Below are positions 25,901 to 31,628 of a stretch of 64,000 nucleotides of DNA, piece after piece. Every line of letters starts with the position of its first letter. Within the stretch, counting starts at the first letter, position 1. The translations under genes were made by a program, and so were the position numbers. The notes beneath the pieces are model-generated. The model was not told the origin of the DNA and made no database searches. It worked only from the letters and a program-made list of their open reading frames with translations. Source of the DNA: Paracentrotus lividus (Eukaryota > Echinodermata > Echinoidea > Camarodonta > Echinidae); the NCBI GenBank assembly GCA_940671915.1, contig CALNVZ010003433.1, positions 33,645,018-33,709,017 on the forward strand, given 5' to 3'.

Positions 25901-28900
25901 TGGGTCCCACTCAGTACAACGTTCTTCTCATTATAGCGCTCACCATATATCTCCCTCAGCTGGTCAAATACCTACAGTGTGAAGACAATCATAATCAAAT
26001 TATATTTTTTACATCAAATTTGACACTTTATATCAATATAAAGTCTACCTCTTGAAAGATGTAAAGAATTATAATCATGTATTCAGTTTGTACTTTCACT
26101 TCAACTTACACTTTTCTAAAAGAGAATATGAAACGTTTATGGTCTGTAAAAACTGTATTCATAAGTATGTGATGTATTCTAAAATAGAACAATACTTAGT
26201 ACTTACTTAATATTAGATTGATAACGGTACAGCCCATAGCATTGTCCGCACTGACAAACACATTACAACTGTCTGTATCATTAAACTCGCAGGTTACAGA
26301 CTGTTCAAACATTAAAAACGTGATTATAGACAAATGAACTTTCTATACAGATTGCCCTTACTACAGGAACTTTACTTACATCTAGATTGATGGCAGTACA
26401 GCCCATAGCAATGTCTGCACTGACAAACACATTACAACTGTCTGTATCATTGATCTCGCAGGTTATGAAAGCCCTACTGTAGAGACGAGTGTGGATCCCA
26501 GCTGTTCTCTGGTCTGGGTGGGCATACCCCATCTAGTCAAAGAACAAGAATAACAAAGTAGTTAATAATTAAATCATTATTATATATAATAATACCAATT
26601 TTAAAAGTAACAGTATATTTCTCAGAAGATTTAACACAGAATTAATGATAAAAGTAGATTGAAAATTACTCACACTTTATTATAAATGATTACAGACTTT
26701 AAATTAGAAGATTTAGATATTGAAATATATTTTTAGCTGCATTTCAAATAGTTTTTTGGAAAAGAATTCCATAACTGACAAATGTCTTATCCCCATACAA
26801 AATTGTTAGTTCTGGACAAAAATTTGAGAGTGAAGATTTCTGGAACTTTTTTTCATCAAAAATTTAGCTTTTGAAGAAAAAAAAAACAATCTTAAAGCTG
26901 GTGTATAGTTTCGGGAGAAAGAAAAAATTATTTTGATTCACATTAAGATAAATTATGATAGATTGAATCCAATAACTATAATAAAGCAAATTATAGTACT
27001 TGAAATCTCGTTTTAGTGTCTTTATTTCATAATATAAGGATAAAAAAAGATAAGTCGCGGACCCGTCACAGGTTAGCGCTCACGTGGAAAACCAATGGGG
27101 ATTCTCTTGTGCGGGTGTTACACACAGATCGTTCGCACTGATTCACGCCGTAACCTCGGGCGTGCGAATTTGTCAGCAGAGGTCTAAACGGCAGTTGGAT
27201 TGCGCTATATTCGAACTTTATAAATGAAATTCATCAGAAATATTGAAAGGAATGTCACAAGATCTCTCATACATATCTTTTAGTGCAATGTGGACAACAT
27301 GTAACTACATTTGATCGGTTTTGTGCCAATTCCTTTTTTGCTACCAAAACTATACACCAGGTTTAAAGCATTCATTTTCTTGAAATAATGCTTTATTTCC
27401 TTTCTAGTCATAAAACATCTTCCATGGGAATGGAATATAAACTTAAAAATGTCAAGACAATCTAGTGCATAGTTTTATTGAACTATATATCCACTTAGTC
27501 TAACAGAAGTTGGTCCAATTCTCGGATTGTCTAATAAGTTAGCACAAGGGGTAAACACATTTGGTCTGCTAACAATTTGGTCTAATATCCACTTTGGCTA
27601 TTAACCAATTTGTTTAATCAGTGTCTACAATTGCATTTTTGTCTGACTCCAAAATGAATATTTACTATTATTTACTATTACCAGTCTAGTGTATAATAAT
27701 AAGTGGAGTTGGACTAAGTAAACATTAGACGAAATGGACATGCGACCAAATGGGAATTAAACAAAATATCAAATTTGTAGCAATTCGACTAAAAGGTAAC
27801 AAAATGATTGTAGACAAAATTGATTAGTCCTGAGCATGTGGGATGAGACCACACAGGCATTAGTCAAAATGGGTTTAGAGCAATTTGCAATTTACTATTT
27901 CATTGATAACAAAATAATCATATTAAATGTGAAATAAAAAAATATATAAATATAAGTTTTGGTGTTTCTAGTTCTACATTATAGATCAAATATCTCCATT
28001 CCATCATTGATCGAAACAAATTGTGAGTATCTTCCCATTTTCACAAGATTCACACATGAAAAAAAAAGAAGTAAAATATGTAGGTTGCAAAGGGAAAGCA
28101 CAACATATGCATCAACCAATCTAGTTTGTCATATTAAAATCAGTGAACTTTTGATGAAGTGTATGAAATATCAGATTTTCAACAATCTCTCATTTTGTTT
28201 TCTTGCAATCATCTGAGTAATTGTAAGCAGCACTGAAGGGCGGAGGTGCTTAATTATTGTTTGGGTCCAAAGTCCATGTGCCACTTCAGGTAGAGTTCTG
28301 AAGACATTATCTGATAAAAGATACTTGACGGGGGCAGAGTATCTGAGGTTTATCAGCTAACGAAGCACTCACTGACCTAACATTGATTAAACTGCAAATC
28401 ATGTTTACACAGTCACTGTATCAATGGTCTAAGTTCTACAGATAGGTGCAAACTGTAACAGGATAATGAGTAGAATACCACAGTAAGGTACATGTATTTC
28501 AGTTACATTGCTTTCTTCAACAGAAACAAAATTTTAGATCATGCAGTTTGCCCCCAACCCCCCCCCCCCCAAAAAAAAAGTGATGGAAGTTTCTTTTCTT
28601 ATATTACACTAAATTAGTTATACAATCAAAGCAAGTTAGTAGGTCTAACGTTACAAGTAGGGCTTCATGTTCTGCCATCATATGTCCAGTTCTCTCTTTC
28701 TCTCTCTCTCTCATTTTCTCTTACTCTCTTGTTTGTCGTTTAGAATAGATCCTATACAATTATTTCAAAGCCAAACATTTTTAAATAAAGGATTGCTGAA
28801 ACATAAAACTTCATTACCCAAATTTTGGAAGAATACTCTATTTTCAGAATTCAGGCTGTGTGCTATAACCTCCTGTCACCAAGGACTTGACTAAATTTTA

Positions 28901-30133
28901 ACACGCACATACACACAAAAGAAATAGTTAGAAAAAATCTAGAGTAAAGTGCCCGAAATTCGACCCTTGCCGAGATTCGACCAGTTTCAGACAAATATGG
29001 AAAATAGAACCCCAAAACACACTCAAACACACTCCAATCAACTCATATCACAAGCACACATCGTCACTGAATACAAAAAAAAAAAAAAGAATCTAAAAAA
29101 AATCATACTAAATACCTTAATTTTGCTCCTAAAATCCCAGATTTTGCTCCAAAAGTTGAAGCCCCTGCGCGCTAAGCGAAACGCTAAGAAAAATCGATTG
29201 GGAAAAATGCGTTTAAACTCCGAAAATTTGAGGTTTGATGACGCAGTTTTTTGCCACGTTCGAGCCCCGATCGTAACTATCCTACTGAAAAAAGAAACCC
29301 GGAAGTGACTCTACAGTGCTAGAGTTACAACACTGCAATCATGTGACTTGCAAGATTTTTTTCTCTGCCCTAGTTTCGACCGGGTATTCATGCCGCGGCG
29401 GCCCCGGTCTGTCGGCAGAGCGCGATGTGCTACCGGTGCTGCGAGTGAGCCAAGATTTCAGCGGTGCGTATTGACTTTTCACGCCTGGTCGAATTTATGC
29501 AACGGTATGTCTAATCTCGGCAAGAAGGTAGGTGTTATAAAACTTCCGATTTTACTATCAAATAGTTTTTGATTTTTAAATTTTTTTGAACAATTATTTA
29601 ATTTATAATATGCTTCTTATATCTGTTGAAAATGAAAGATGATATGTTTTTCATTTTCAAACTAGAGCTGCAAAAAGCTTAAGTGGTCGAATTTTGGGCA
29701 CTTTACTCTATTTAAAACAACAAAAAAAATCTCAGTGAAGCTTGAAGGATTAATTCCGAGTCAAATTCTGTATTTTAACTACAGTCATTGCTATGTTTTG
29801 AGTGTAACTTTACTTTTTTGATGACTTTAAAAAAATTACTGTGATCCACAGAAACAAAAAATGAAACAATCTTTTACAACATATCAGCTGCAGCTCACCA
29901 AAACAGTAGCGGTCCAGTGGCGTTACGGAGGCCAGCAGCTCAGGGTCAAATTCTATCGCAGCACCGTACGAGAAAACGTTATACATTTCGAGTAAAAACT
30001 TGGTGTTCCTTACCATATTTACGTCCGCAGCAGGACCAGTTATATCAGCTTTCCCTACCCCAATCATAAATTGAGGATCTGCTGCAGAAGCAGTACAGAA
30101 AAGGACAGTTATAAATGCAAAAACCAATTTCAT
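6025..30133 (-). CDS. ASAH2: Neutral ceramidase, secreted form (whole gene, 17 coding exons)
   Basis: Neutral ceramidase hydrolyses the amide bond of ceramide to give sphingosine and a fatty acid, at the cell surface or outside the cell. Joining 17 exons (listed separately) gives 2094 nt, 697 residues plus stop, with every intron GT..AG and every phase consistent. The order is: signal peptide (about 1-17); IGVGKADITGPAADVNMMGY N-terminal signature (24-43); THTHSGP with His115; HPVSMNNSNH with His224; GDVSPN (265-270) with the proposed nucleophile Ser268; GYSFAGGTIDG in exon 9; PGEF with Glu456; THY with Tyr495; C-terminal immunoglobulin-like domain (about 580-697). The spacing 115/224/456/495 matches the human zinc ligands His194/His303/Glu540/Tyr579 (recalled from family knowledge). 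Length is close to insect enzymes (about 700) and shorter than human (780). No mucin-like box or membrane anchor is present, so secretion is inferred. Any 5' untranslated exon was not located. Confidence 0.95.
6666..6751 (-). CDS. ASAH2: Neutral ceramidase exon 16
   Basis: 86 nt, phase 0 in and phase 2 out, acceptor TATACAG|TTG and donor ACAAG|GTTTGT. It encodes LEDTFLEVQRPGSGLQWETV then FTDNDWCTR, matching human [26 protein letters not shown]. The donor is weak (GTTTGT) but fixed by the FYW start of exon 17. Confidence 0.92.
6930..7060 (+). repeat. tRNA-derived SINE in intron 15
   Basis: Box A-like TAGTCTAGTGG (6933-6943) and box B GGTTCAATGCC (6975-6985) are spaced as in a tRNA. The following CCTTGAGCAAGGCATTTTG tail is typical of animal SINEs. 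It lies antisense to the ceramidase transcript. Confidence 0.65.
7105..7248. mobile_element. 144 bp foldback hairpin in intron 15
   Basis: Two arms of about 64 nt with four matching blocks (ATAATATTGACTGGC, GGGAGATACC, ATATTTCCC, CATATTGCC and their complements) around a 16-nt spacer. It is probably a foldback MITE and would form a long stem in the pre-mRNA. Confidence 0.7.
8576..9352. mobile_element. TTAA-flanked non-autonomous element (piggyBac-like)
   Basis: 777 bp with perfect 15 bp inverted ends CCCTATTCAGACTGG, flanked on both sides by TTAA (8572-8575, 9353-9356). TTAA duplication and a terminal CCC are hallmarks of piggyBac elements. The next inner blocks are mirrored G8-TCAATTTGA-C8 runs. 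No transposase frame. It sits in intron 15, about 250 bp below exon 15. Confidence 0.85.
9601..9660 (-). CDS. ASAH2: Neutral ceramidase exon 15
   Basis: A small exon of 20 codons (584-603), phase 0 to 0, acceptor CTTCCAG|GGC and donor ATG|GTAAGC. It encodes GSVVTATFWAGNPRQNTLGM, matching human [20 protein letters not shown] at the start of the C-terminal domain. Confidence 0.92.
9881..10252. repeat. (ATC)n trinucleotide tract next to exon 14 donor
   Basis: Imperfect ATC/ACC repeats on the plus strand (GAT/GGT in the transcript), ending 8 nt from the exon 14 donor. It creates long artefactual open frames of Met/Val or Asp/Gly in several phases. Confidence 0.9.
10260..10403 (-). CDS. ASAH2: Neutral ceramidase exon 14
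   Basis: Forty-eight codons (536-583), phase 0 to 0, acceptor TTTGCAG|GAG and donor CAG|GTAAGA. It encodes the linker ENPVSPGPSPPDLLNDQRG and the RDVFPIGTRAGDVYIDVDP segment, equivalent to the human PSIVDRAPKGRTFGDVLQ region. A long ATG/ATC-type trinucleotide run begins 8 nt after the donor. The exon is symmetric, so skipping it would keep the frame. Confidence 0.92.
10848..11012. repeat. (GAT)n trinucleotide tract in intron 13
   Basis: A nearly pure GAT tract on the plus strand (ATC in the transcript), about 450 bp upstream of exon 14 in the transcript. It is complementary to the tract on the other side of exon 14. Open frames across it (poly-Asp, poly-Met, poly-Ile) are artefacts. Confidence 0.92.
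11239..11334 (-). CDS. ASAH2: Neutral ceramidase exon 13
   Basis: Thirty-two codons (504-535), phase 0 to 0, acceptor ATTTTAG|ATC and donor CAG|GTGAGT. It encodes IQRYEGASTIYGPNTMQAYI then QQYRMLTDNMVQ, matching human QRYEAASTIYGPHTLSAYIQ. Confidence 0.95.
11335..12662. other. Intron 12
   Basis: Non-coding AT-rich DNA. No repeat structure was recognised beyond short A runs, and no exon copies were found. Confidence 0.6.
12663..12758 (-). CDS. ASAH2: Neutral ceramidase exon 12 (zinc Tyr)
   Basis: Thirty-two codons (472-503), phase 0 to 0, acceptor CTTTCAG|ATT and donor GAG|GTATGT. It encodes ILESSGVTDSHVVITGLSN then TYTHYITTPEEYE. Tyr495 of THY lies 39 residues after Glu456, the same spacing as human Glu540 to Tyr579. 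Confidence 0.95.
12872..13178. repeat. Foldback array of GGACAACTACC-type words in intron 11
   Basis: The left part repeats CCTAGGACAACCA / CAGGACAA words. The right part repeats the inverse (TTGTCCTAGGGGTAG, GGTAGTTGTCCTAGG). The outer ends, ACTACCCCTAGGACAAC and GTTGTCCTAGGTGGTAGT, are inverted to each other. No coding. A related set of words occurs at 38285-38415. Confidence 0.65.
13257..13373 (-). pseudogene. Duplicate of exon 11, copy 3 (decayed)
   Basis: A third, more diverged copy. KLFIIAALQEFSMMAGCRVRD is recognisable against ELFIVAAPGEFSTMAGRRVRD, but the 5' part (HPEIVDTQ) has a stop and shifts, and no GTGAGT donor remains. Confidence 0.6.
13422..13541 (-). pseudogene. Duplicate of exon 11, copy 2 (open frame, ligand lost)
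   Basis: Forty codons aligning with exon 11 from HPEIVD to NVQE: YPDIVDTQMLCTGELFIV, then an insertion making VVVVVP, then GKSFTISGRRSRDNVQE and a GTGAGT donor. The frame is open, and even continuous with exon 11 through the intervening bases. The PGEF zinc-ligand Glu is replaced by Lys-Ser, and no pyrimidine-rich acceptor is visible. Donor-to-donor spacing from exon 11 is 174 bp. Probably non-functional. Confidence 0.7.
13596..13730 (-). CDS. ASAH2: Neutral ceramidase exon 11 (zinc Glu)
   Basis: Forty-five codons (427-471), phase 0 to 0, acceptor TTTACAG|GTA and donor GAG|GTGAGT. It encodes VFTPWQWHPEIVDTQMLRIG then ELFIVAAPGEFSTMAGRRV and RDNVQE. Glu456 of PGEF aligns with the human zinc ligand Glu540. 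Two tandem copies follow in the next intron. Confidence 0.96.
13859..13947 (-). pseudogene. Partial duplicate B of exon 10 (3' half, donor)
   Basis: A more diverged copy of the exon 10 3' half, roughly 70 percent alike over about 75 nt. It includes ATCAAGGAAC, the LLP codons region (TTTTACTACCCTCAGG) and a GTAAGTAT donor. Internal stops (TAG) break the reading frame. Confidence 0.55.
14032..14095 (-). pseudogene. Partial duplicate A of exon 10 (3' half, donor)
   Basis: A segment similar to exon 10 from the VRDLIKE codons to the donor, with an internal deletion of about 25 nt. The GTAAGTATTC donor is identical to that of exon 10. No acceptor or 5' half is present, so it is a broken copy. Confidence 0.6.
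14177..14289 (-). CDS. ASAH2: Neutral ceramidase exon 10
   Basis: 113 nt, phase 1 in and phase 0 out, acceptor CTTTAG|GTGAC and donor GCA|GTAAGT. It encodes DADGSLVWDFVRDLIKEPSQ then EMLDCHQPKPVLLPTGA, matching human FWDTIRDQILGKPSEEIKECHKPKPILLHTGE. Its 3' half is copied twice further down the intron. Confidence 0.93.
14290..16017. other. Intron 9
   Basis: Non-coding, mostly AT-rich. GAATACTTACT at about 14955 resembles the donor region of the exon 10 copies and may be a further remnant. A stretch at 15590-15770 repeats words also found at 11670-11820 (CTTGGTAAACAC / CTTGTTAAACAC), a small dispersed repeat. Confidence 0.5.
16018..16099 (-). CDS. ASAH2: Neutral ceramidase exon 9, downstream alternative copy (9a)
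   Basis: 82 nt, phase 0 in and phase 1 out, acceptor ATGTGCAG|GTG and donor CAAG|GTAGGG. It encodes VKTCSPALGYSFAGGTIDG then PGFFTFNQ plus the split glycine. It keeps the conserved Thr of GTIDG but has Gly-Gly where human and exon 9b have Ala-Gly. Either copy yields a protein of the same length. I used one exon 9 in the 697-residue count. A G-rich run lies just downstream at about 15955-15967. Confidence 0.92.
16200..16451. mobile_element. TA-flanked MITE between exons 9a and 9b
   Basis: 252 bp with 31 bp inverted ends matching at 30 positions, starting TGAAGAGTTTCATTCCAAAA, flanked by TA on both sides. This fits a Tc1/mariner-type non-autonomous element. It lies about 100 bp from exon 9a. 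Confidence 0.8.
17571..19088. mobile_element. TTAA-flanked element between exons 9a and 9b
   Basis: 1518 bp with inverted ends AGGTTTACTAAATTA, flanked by TTAA (17567-17570, 19089-19092). No transposase frame is visible. Longest open frame is about 120 codons without recognisable motifs. Confidence 0.7.
19831..19912 (-). CDS. ASAH2: Neutral ceramidase exon 9, upstream alternative copy (9b)
   Basis: 82 nt, phase 0 in and phase 1 out, acceptor AAAGCAG|ATA and donor CAAG|GTATTA. It encodes IKTCSPALGYSFAAGCIDG then AGFFSFTQ plus the split glycine. It equals the other exon 9 in length, phase and 21 of 27 residues. About 14 codons differ silently and 6 by replacement, which suggests both copies are under selection. 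It keeps FAAG and FTQG as in the human enzyme but has Cys in place of the usual Thr of GTIDG. Together with exon 9a it would add 82 nt and shift the frame, so the two should be mutually exclusive. Confidence 0.85.
19985..20403. repeat. TTGGTCTAAT foldback array, copy 1
   Basis: The left half repeats TTGGTCTAA/TCGTCTAAT words at 20-30 nt spacing. The right half repeats the inverse (CATTAGACAAAATGG, TTAGACGAACTGG). The centre holds GGTCTGTTACCAGTTTGTTA, and the array ends with GGCAATTTACC. It lies in the intron between exons 8 and 9b. Confidence 0.75.
20787..20903 (-). CDS. ASAH2: Neutral ceramidase exon 8
   Basis: Thirty-nine codons (323-361), phase 0 to 0, acceptor ATGTAG|GAG and donor ACG|GTAAGT. 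It encodes ELYNNATDMMSSKVSSIHQF then VDMSNYEITLPVNATHDTT, equivalent to human HQWVDMTDVTVWLNST. There are two NAT sequons. Its phase-0 end accepts either version of exon 9. Confidence 0.94.
20904..21758. other. Intron 7
   Basis: AT-rich non-coding DNA with a G run at about 20920-20930. Nothing else recognised. Confidence 0.6.
21759..21845 (-). CDS. ASAH2: Neutral ceramidase exon 7
   Basis: Twenty-nine codons (294-322), phase 0 to 0, acceptor ATTGCAG|GCC and donor ATG|GTATGC. It encodes AQLCIASGPGKDMFEST then KIIGQNQYDKAM, matching human MCIAKGPGQDMFDSTQIIG. Confidence 0.95.
22209..22431 (-). CDS. ASAH2: Neutral ceramidase exon 6 (zinc His and GDVSPN motif)
   Basis: 223 nt, phase 2 in and phase 0 out, acceptor CCTTTTAG|TTGG and donor AGG|GTTAGT (weak at +3). 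It carries SWFAVHPVSMNNSNHL with His224 (human zinc ligand His303), then NFVAAFPNSNQGDVSPN with Ser268 (the proposed nucleophile in the amidase hexapeptide GDVSPN), then a cysteine-bearing loop (CVDTGEPC, STC). It is about 7 residues shorter than human between the two motifs. Reading into the intron stays open as far as 22107, so the donor is inferred from the match of exon 7 to the family. Confidence 0.95.
22586..22680 (-). pseudogene. Partial duplicate A of exon 6 (acceptor and 5' part)
   Basis: A copy of the 5' part of exon 6 lies upstream of it in the transcript. The CCCCTTTTAG acceptor is intact, followed by LFAIHPVTMNNSNHL and SSDNKGYAS, then a stop (CAC TAA) where exon 6 continues. Identity to exon 6 is very high, so the copy is young. 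Splicing to it would truncate the protein just after the zinc His. Confidence 0.75.
22712..22806 (-). pseudogene. Partial duplicate B of exon 6, more decayed
   Basis: A second copy of the same segment, about 130 bp from copy A, reads WFTIHPVSRNNFKHL and then a stop within a few codons. The acceptor region has changed to ATTCTAG. The intronic bases following copies A and B (AATAGG.CCAATCTT) also match, so the repeated unit includes some flanking sequence. Confidence 0.65.
22807..23939. other. Intron 5, part upstream of the exon 6 copies
   Basis: Purine-rich stretch at 22800-23050 (GAAAGA-type low complexity), poly-A at about 23632-23646, otherwise AT-rich non-coding DNA. Confidence 0.55.
23940..24017 (-). 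CDS. ASAH2: Neutral ceramidase exon 5
   Basis: 78 nt with split codons at both ends (phase 2 in, phase 2 out), acceptor CAACAG|ATA and donor ATAAG|GTGAGA. It encodes YTNDTDTRMTVAKFVDEDEN then GLGLI, equivalent to the human DKEMIVLKMVDLNGDDLGLI strand before the HPVSM motif. The track of open frames misses it because it is short. Confidence 0.93.
24018..24609. other. Intron 4
   Basis: Non-coding DNA between exons 4 and 5. Nothing recognised. Confidence 0.6.
24610..24737 (-). CDS. ASAH2: Neutral ceramidase exon 4
   Basis: 128 nt, phase 0 in and phase 2 out, acceptor TTTTAG|AGT and donor AAAA|GTGAGT. It encodes SISNAHESMVPGNVYVNRGD, then NMNRSPTAYLNNPEEEKEK, matching the human NRSPYSYLQNP segment. 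The last codon is split with exon 5. Confidence 0.95.
24738..25794. other. Intron 3
   Basis: Non-coding DNA between exons 3 and 4, AT-rich. Nothing recognised; no duplicate of exon 3 or 4 was found. Confidence 0.6.
25795..25971 (-). CDS. ASAH2: Neutral ceramidase exon 3 (THTHSGP motif)
   Basis: Fifty-nine codons (residues 92-150), phase 0 to 0, acceptor TGTAG|GTA and donor CAG|GTGAGA. It contains VVLSGTHTHSGPGGYLQY, the strongest motif of the family. His115 aligns with the human zinc ligand His194. An NDS sequon is present at FVNDSH. Confidence 0.96.
26201..26299 (-). pseudogene. Partial duplicate of exon 2 (3' half with donor)
   Basis: About 85 nt closely match the 3' half of exon 2, including TCE-NDTDSCNVFVSAD and the GCT-INL stretch, followed by a TTAAGTAAGT run in place of the real GATGTAAGT donor. 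The 5' half (MGYAHPD to YSRAF) is missing. An AACAG lies just upstream, but its length and reading would not replace the lost half. It sits about 170 bp downstream of exon 2 in the transcript. I read it as a recent decayed tandem copy. Confidence 0.75.
26380..26532 (-). CDS. ASAH2: Neutral ceramidase exon 2
   Basis: Fifty-one codons (residues 41-91), phase 0 to 0, acceptor CTAG|ATG and donor GAT|GTAAGT. It starts with MGYAHPDQ, completing the conserved VNMMGY junction, and carries the family motif TRLYSRAF followed by FVSADIAMG (human FVSIDIGMV). An N-glycosylation sequon (NDT) is present. Its 3' half is duplicated in the next intron. Confidence 0.95.
26896..27362. mobile_element. TTAA-flanked element in intron 1
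   Basis: 467 bp with inverted ends AGCTGGTGTATAGTTTCGG and the complement of ACCTGGTGTATAGTTTTGG, flanked by TTAA at 26892-26895 and 27363-27366. The interior includes a CpG-richer stretch. No coding. Confidence 0.7.
27488..27896. repeat. TTGGTCTAAT foldback array, copy 2
   Basis: Same architecture as copy 1: it starts TATCCACTTAGTCTAACAG, has forward words on the left and inverse words on the right, and ends TTTAGAGCAATTTGCAATTTAC. It is more diverged. Lies in intron 1. Confidence 0.7.
28942..29708. mobile_element. TA-flanked TIR element in intron 1
   Basis: 767 bp with inverted ends GAGTAAAGTGCCCGAAATTCG / CGAATTTTGGGCACTTTACTC, flanked by TA. The interior is partly CpG-rich, with open frames of 119 and 74 codons that show no recognisable motif. 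Probably a Tc1/mariner-type non-autonomous element. Confidence 0.75.
30014..30133 (-). CDS. ASAH2: Neutral ceramidase exon 1 (start, signal peptide)
   Basis: Forty codons from ATG at 30133-30131. Residues 1-17 form a hydrophobic signal peptide ending in a typical A-x-A site before ADPQF. The exon then enters the mature N-terminus with the family signature IGVGKADITGPAADVNM. It ends in phase 0 at ATG|GTAAGG. The start context is AAGATGA with A at -3. The A-G just before the ATG could also be a splice acceptor from an untranslated exon; no upstream exon was recognised. Confidence 0.93.
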
Positions 30134-30649
30134 CTTGAAGAATGATATGAAGTCGTAAAAACAATAATTGAACTATGGAATGCAAAGTGGGAAACGCTTA
30201 AAATGTATGGTACGCCATATGCATTATATCTCTTAGTGGTTGACGATAAAAAGATCCAACTCTTACATAAAAACATTTCAAAAGCATTGCAATGTATAAC
30301 CATTGGCGGCGATCCCGGGGGACGGGGGGACACGATTTTTCTTGGGGGGATCGCCCCTCTCGATTTTCATTTTTTTAATTTAGTGATCAGCTAGTGAAGC
30401 TAATAAAGAGGCAAATATATGTCAAATACAATGCTAAATGTTATTATAAGGTAAAATTTCGCGCTCGCAAACATTGTCATTATTTTCTGCATAATGTGCG
30501 AAGTAGGTTATTCTGTTTCAAATTTTTGATATACAAATATATGTAATTTGGGACGCTTTATTCCACTTGAGTGTATCATTAATTCACCTTCCGGTATTTC
30601 TGTCCCCTCCAGTCGTGACAATTTTCTGTGTGTAACAGAAAACGATTGG

Positions 30650-30790
30650 TATGCCAGGCGCGGATCCAAGAAAATCGAATTGAATGCATTTCGGGGGCCC
30701 AAATGTCTGGGGACAAAAGCGGCTCTATTATGTTTACGCATGGGCCCGGTAAGTTCATTGTGTGTCTCCGGTCTGCGTCCGCTACTGTGT
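30650..30790 (+). repeat. Dispersed repeat, copy 1 (inverted partner near 45.1 kb)
   Basis: About 135 bp beginning CAGGCGCGGATCCAAGAAAA and ending in GGTCTGCGTCCGCTACT. It is nearly identical to the reverse complement of 45087-45219. Open frames in it (GDKSGSIMFTHGPGK) recur in both copies because the DNA is repeated, not because it is a gene. Confidence 0.75.
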
Positions 30791-31403
30791 ATGCCCTTGC
30801 AGCTTTAATCATTCATAAGTTTCTGAATTATTCATTTAAAAAAAATCGATTATCAGTGGAAGGTCTGACGGATGCTATAAAATAAAATGTGAGAGTAAAA
30901 TTAATTAAGAATACGTGTTATAAGGTTTTGAGAATGTCAATTGGTTAGGAGTTGAATCTGTGCATTTCACACTGTCCAAAACGGAATTTTATATCAATTG
31001 TCTTAGGGCCTATTACCGAACTTGTAATTTCATTCCCAGACATAATAATAAAATTGTAAATTGTACATCGTAGACATTTGCTCTTTCTACGTATTGTGAC
31101 CACAGCATATGCAAATCCAATATGCCTAGTGATGTTTCTTTGTAAACGTCATACAAAAAAAAAATATTTCACTGAACATGTTAAATGTATTTTTATACCC
31201 ATACCAATCATCAAAATAAGCATTCTAATGCATGACTTCCATTATTCGAAAGCTCATAATTAGCTTTTCCACTTGCGCTTCGCGCTCGCATTGTTTATCG
31301 CGTCGGCGCAGCCCCCTCCCCAATGGATGGGGAAAAGCTTTTCAAGTCACTAAGAGTATTTTTTTTTAATTGTGTCTTGGAATTCTTTTAAATCATTTTT
31401 CAG

Positions 31404-31628
31404 GATCGTTCAGGTCACTGTCTTCATTTCTAAATAAATCTGTCTGCCAAGTCAACCCTGCAAAAACATCTGAACTTGAAACTTTTGCTCCGGTGCTCAA
31501 CACCAGGGGGCGCAAGTTCGACACGGAGACTGAAAGAACGACTTTCTATGACCCCGACTTTGCGAGCTCGCGCGTCTTTCAAGCAGACAACCGCACTACG
31601 TCTGAGGCGCTGGGGGCGAAGGTGCCGG
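31404..31628 (+). CDS. Unassigned exon-like open stretch
   Basis: 225 nt between a good acceptor (TTTTTCAG) and a possible donor (CCGG|GTAGGT), phase 1 at both ends. Its composition is richer in CpG than the surroundings. The residues look coding in the second half (KTSELETFAPVLNTRGRKF, then TERTTFYDPDFASSRVF). No family recognised and no neighbouring exon found. It may be a cassette exon, a transposon fragment or chance. Confidence 0.3.

Noticed and set aside
28949..29572. Open frames of 119 and 74 codons
   Set aside because: They lie inside the TA-flanked TIR element in intron 1 and show no domain.
30508..30885. Four overlapping open frames on both strands
   Set aside because: They overlap the dispersed repeat whose other copy at 45.1 kb gives the same peptides; repeated DNA, not a gene.
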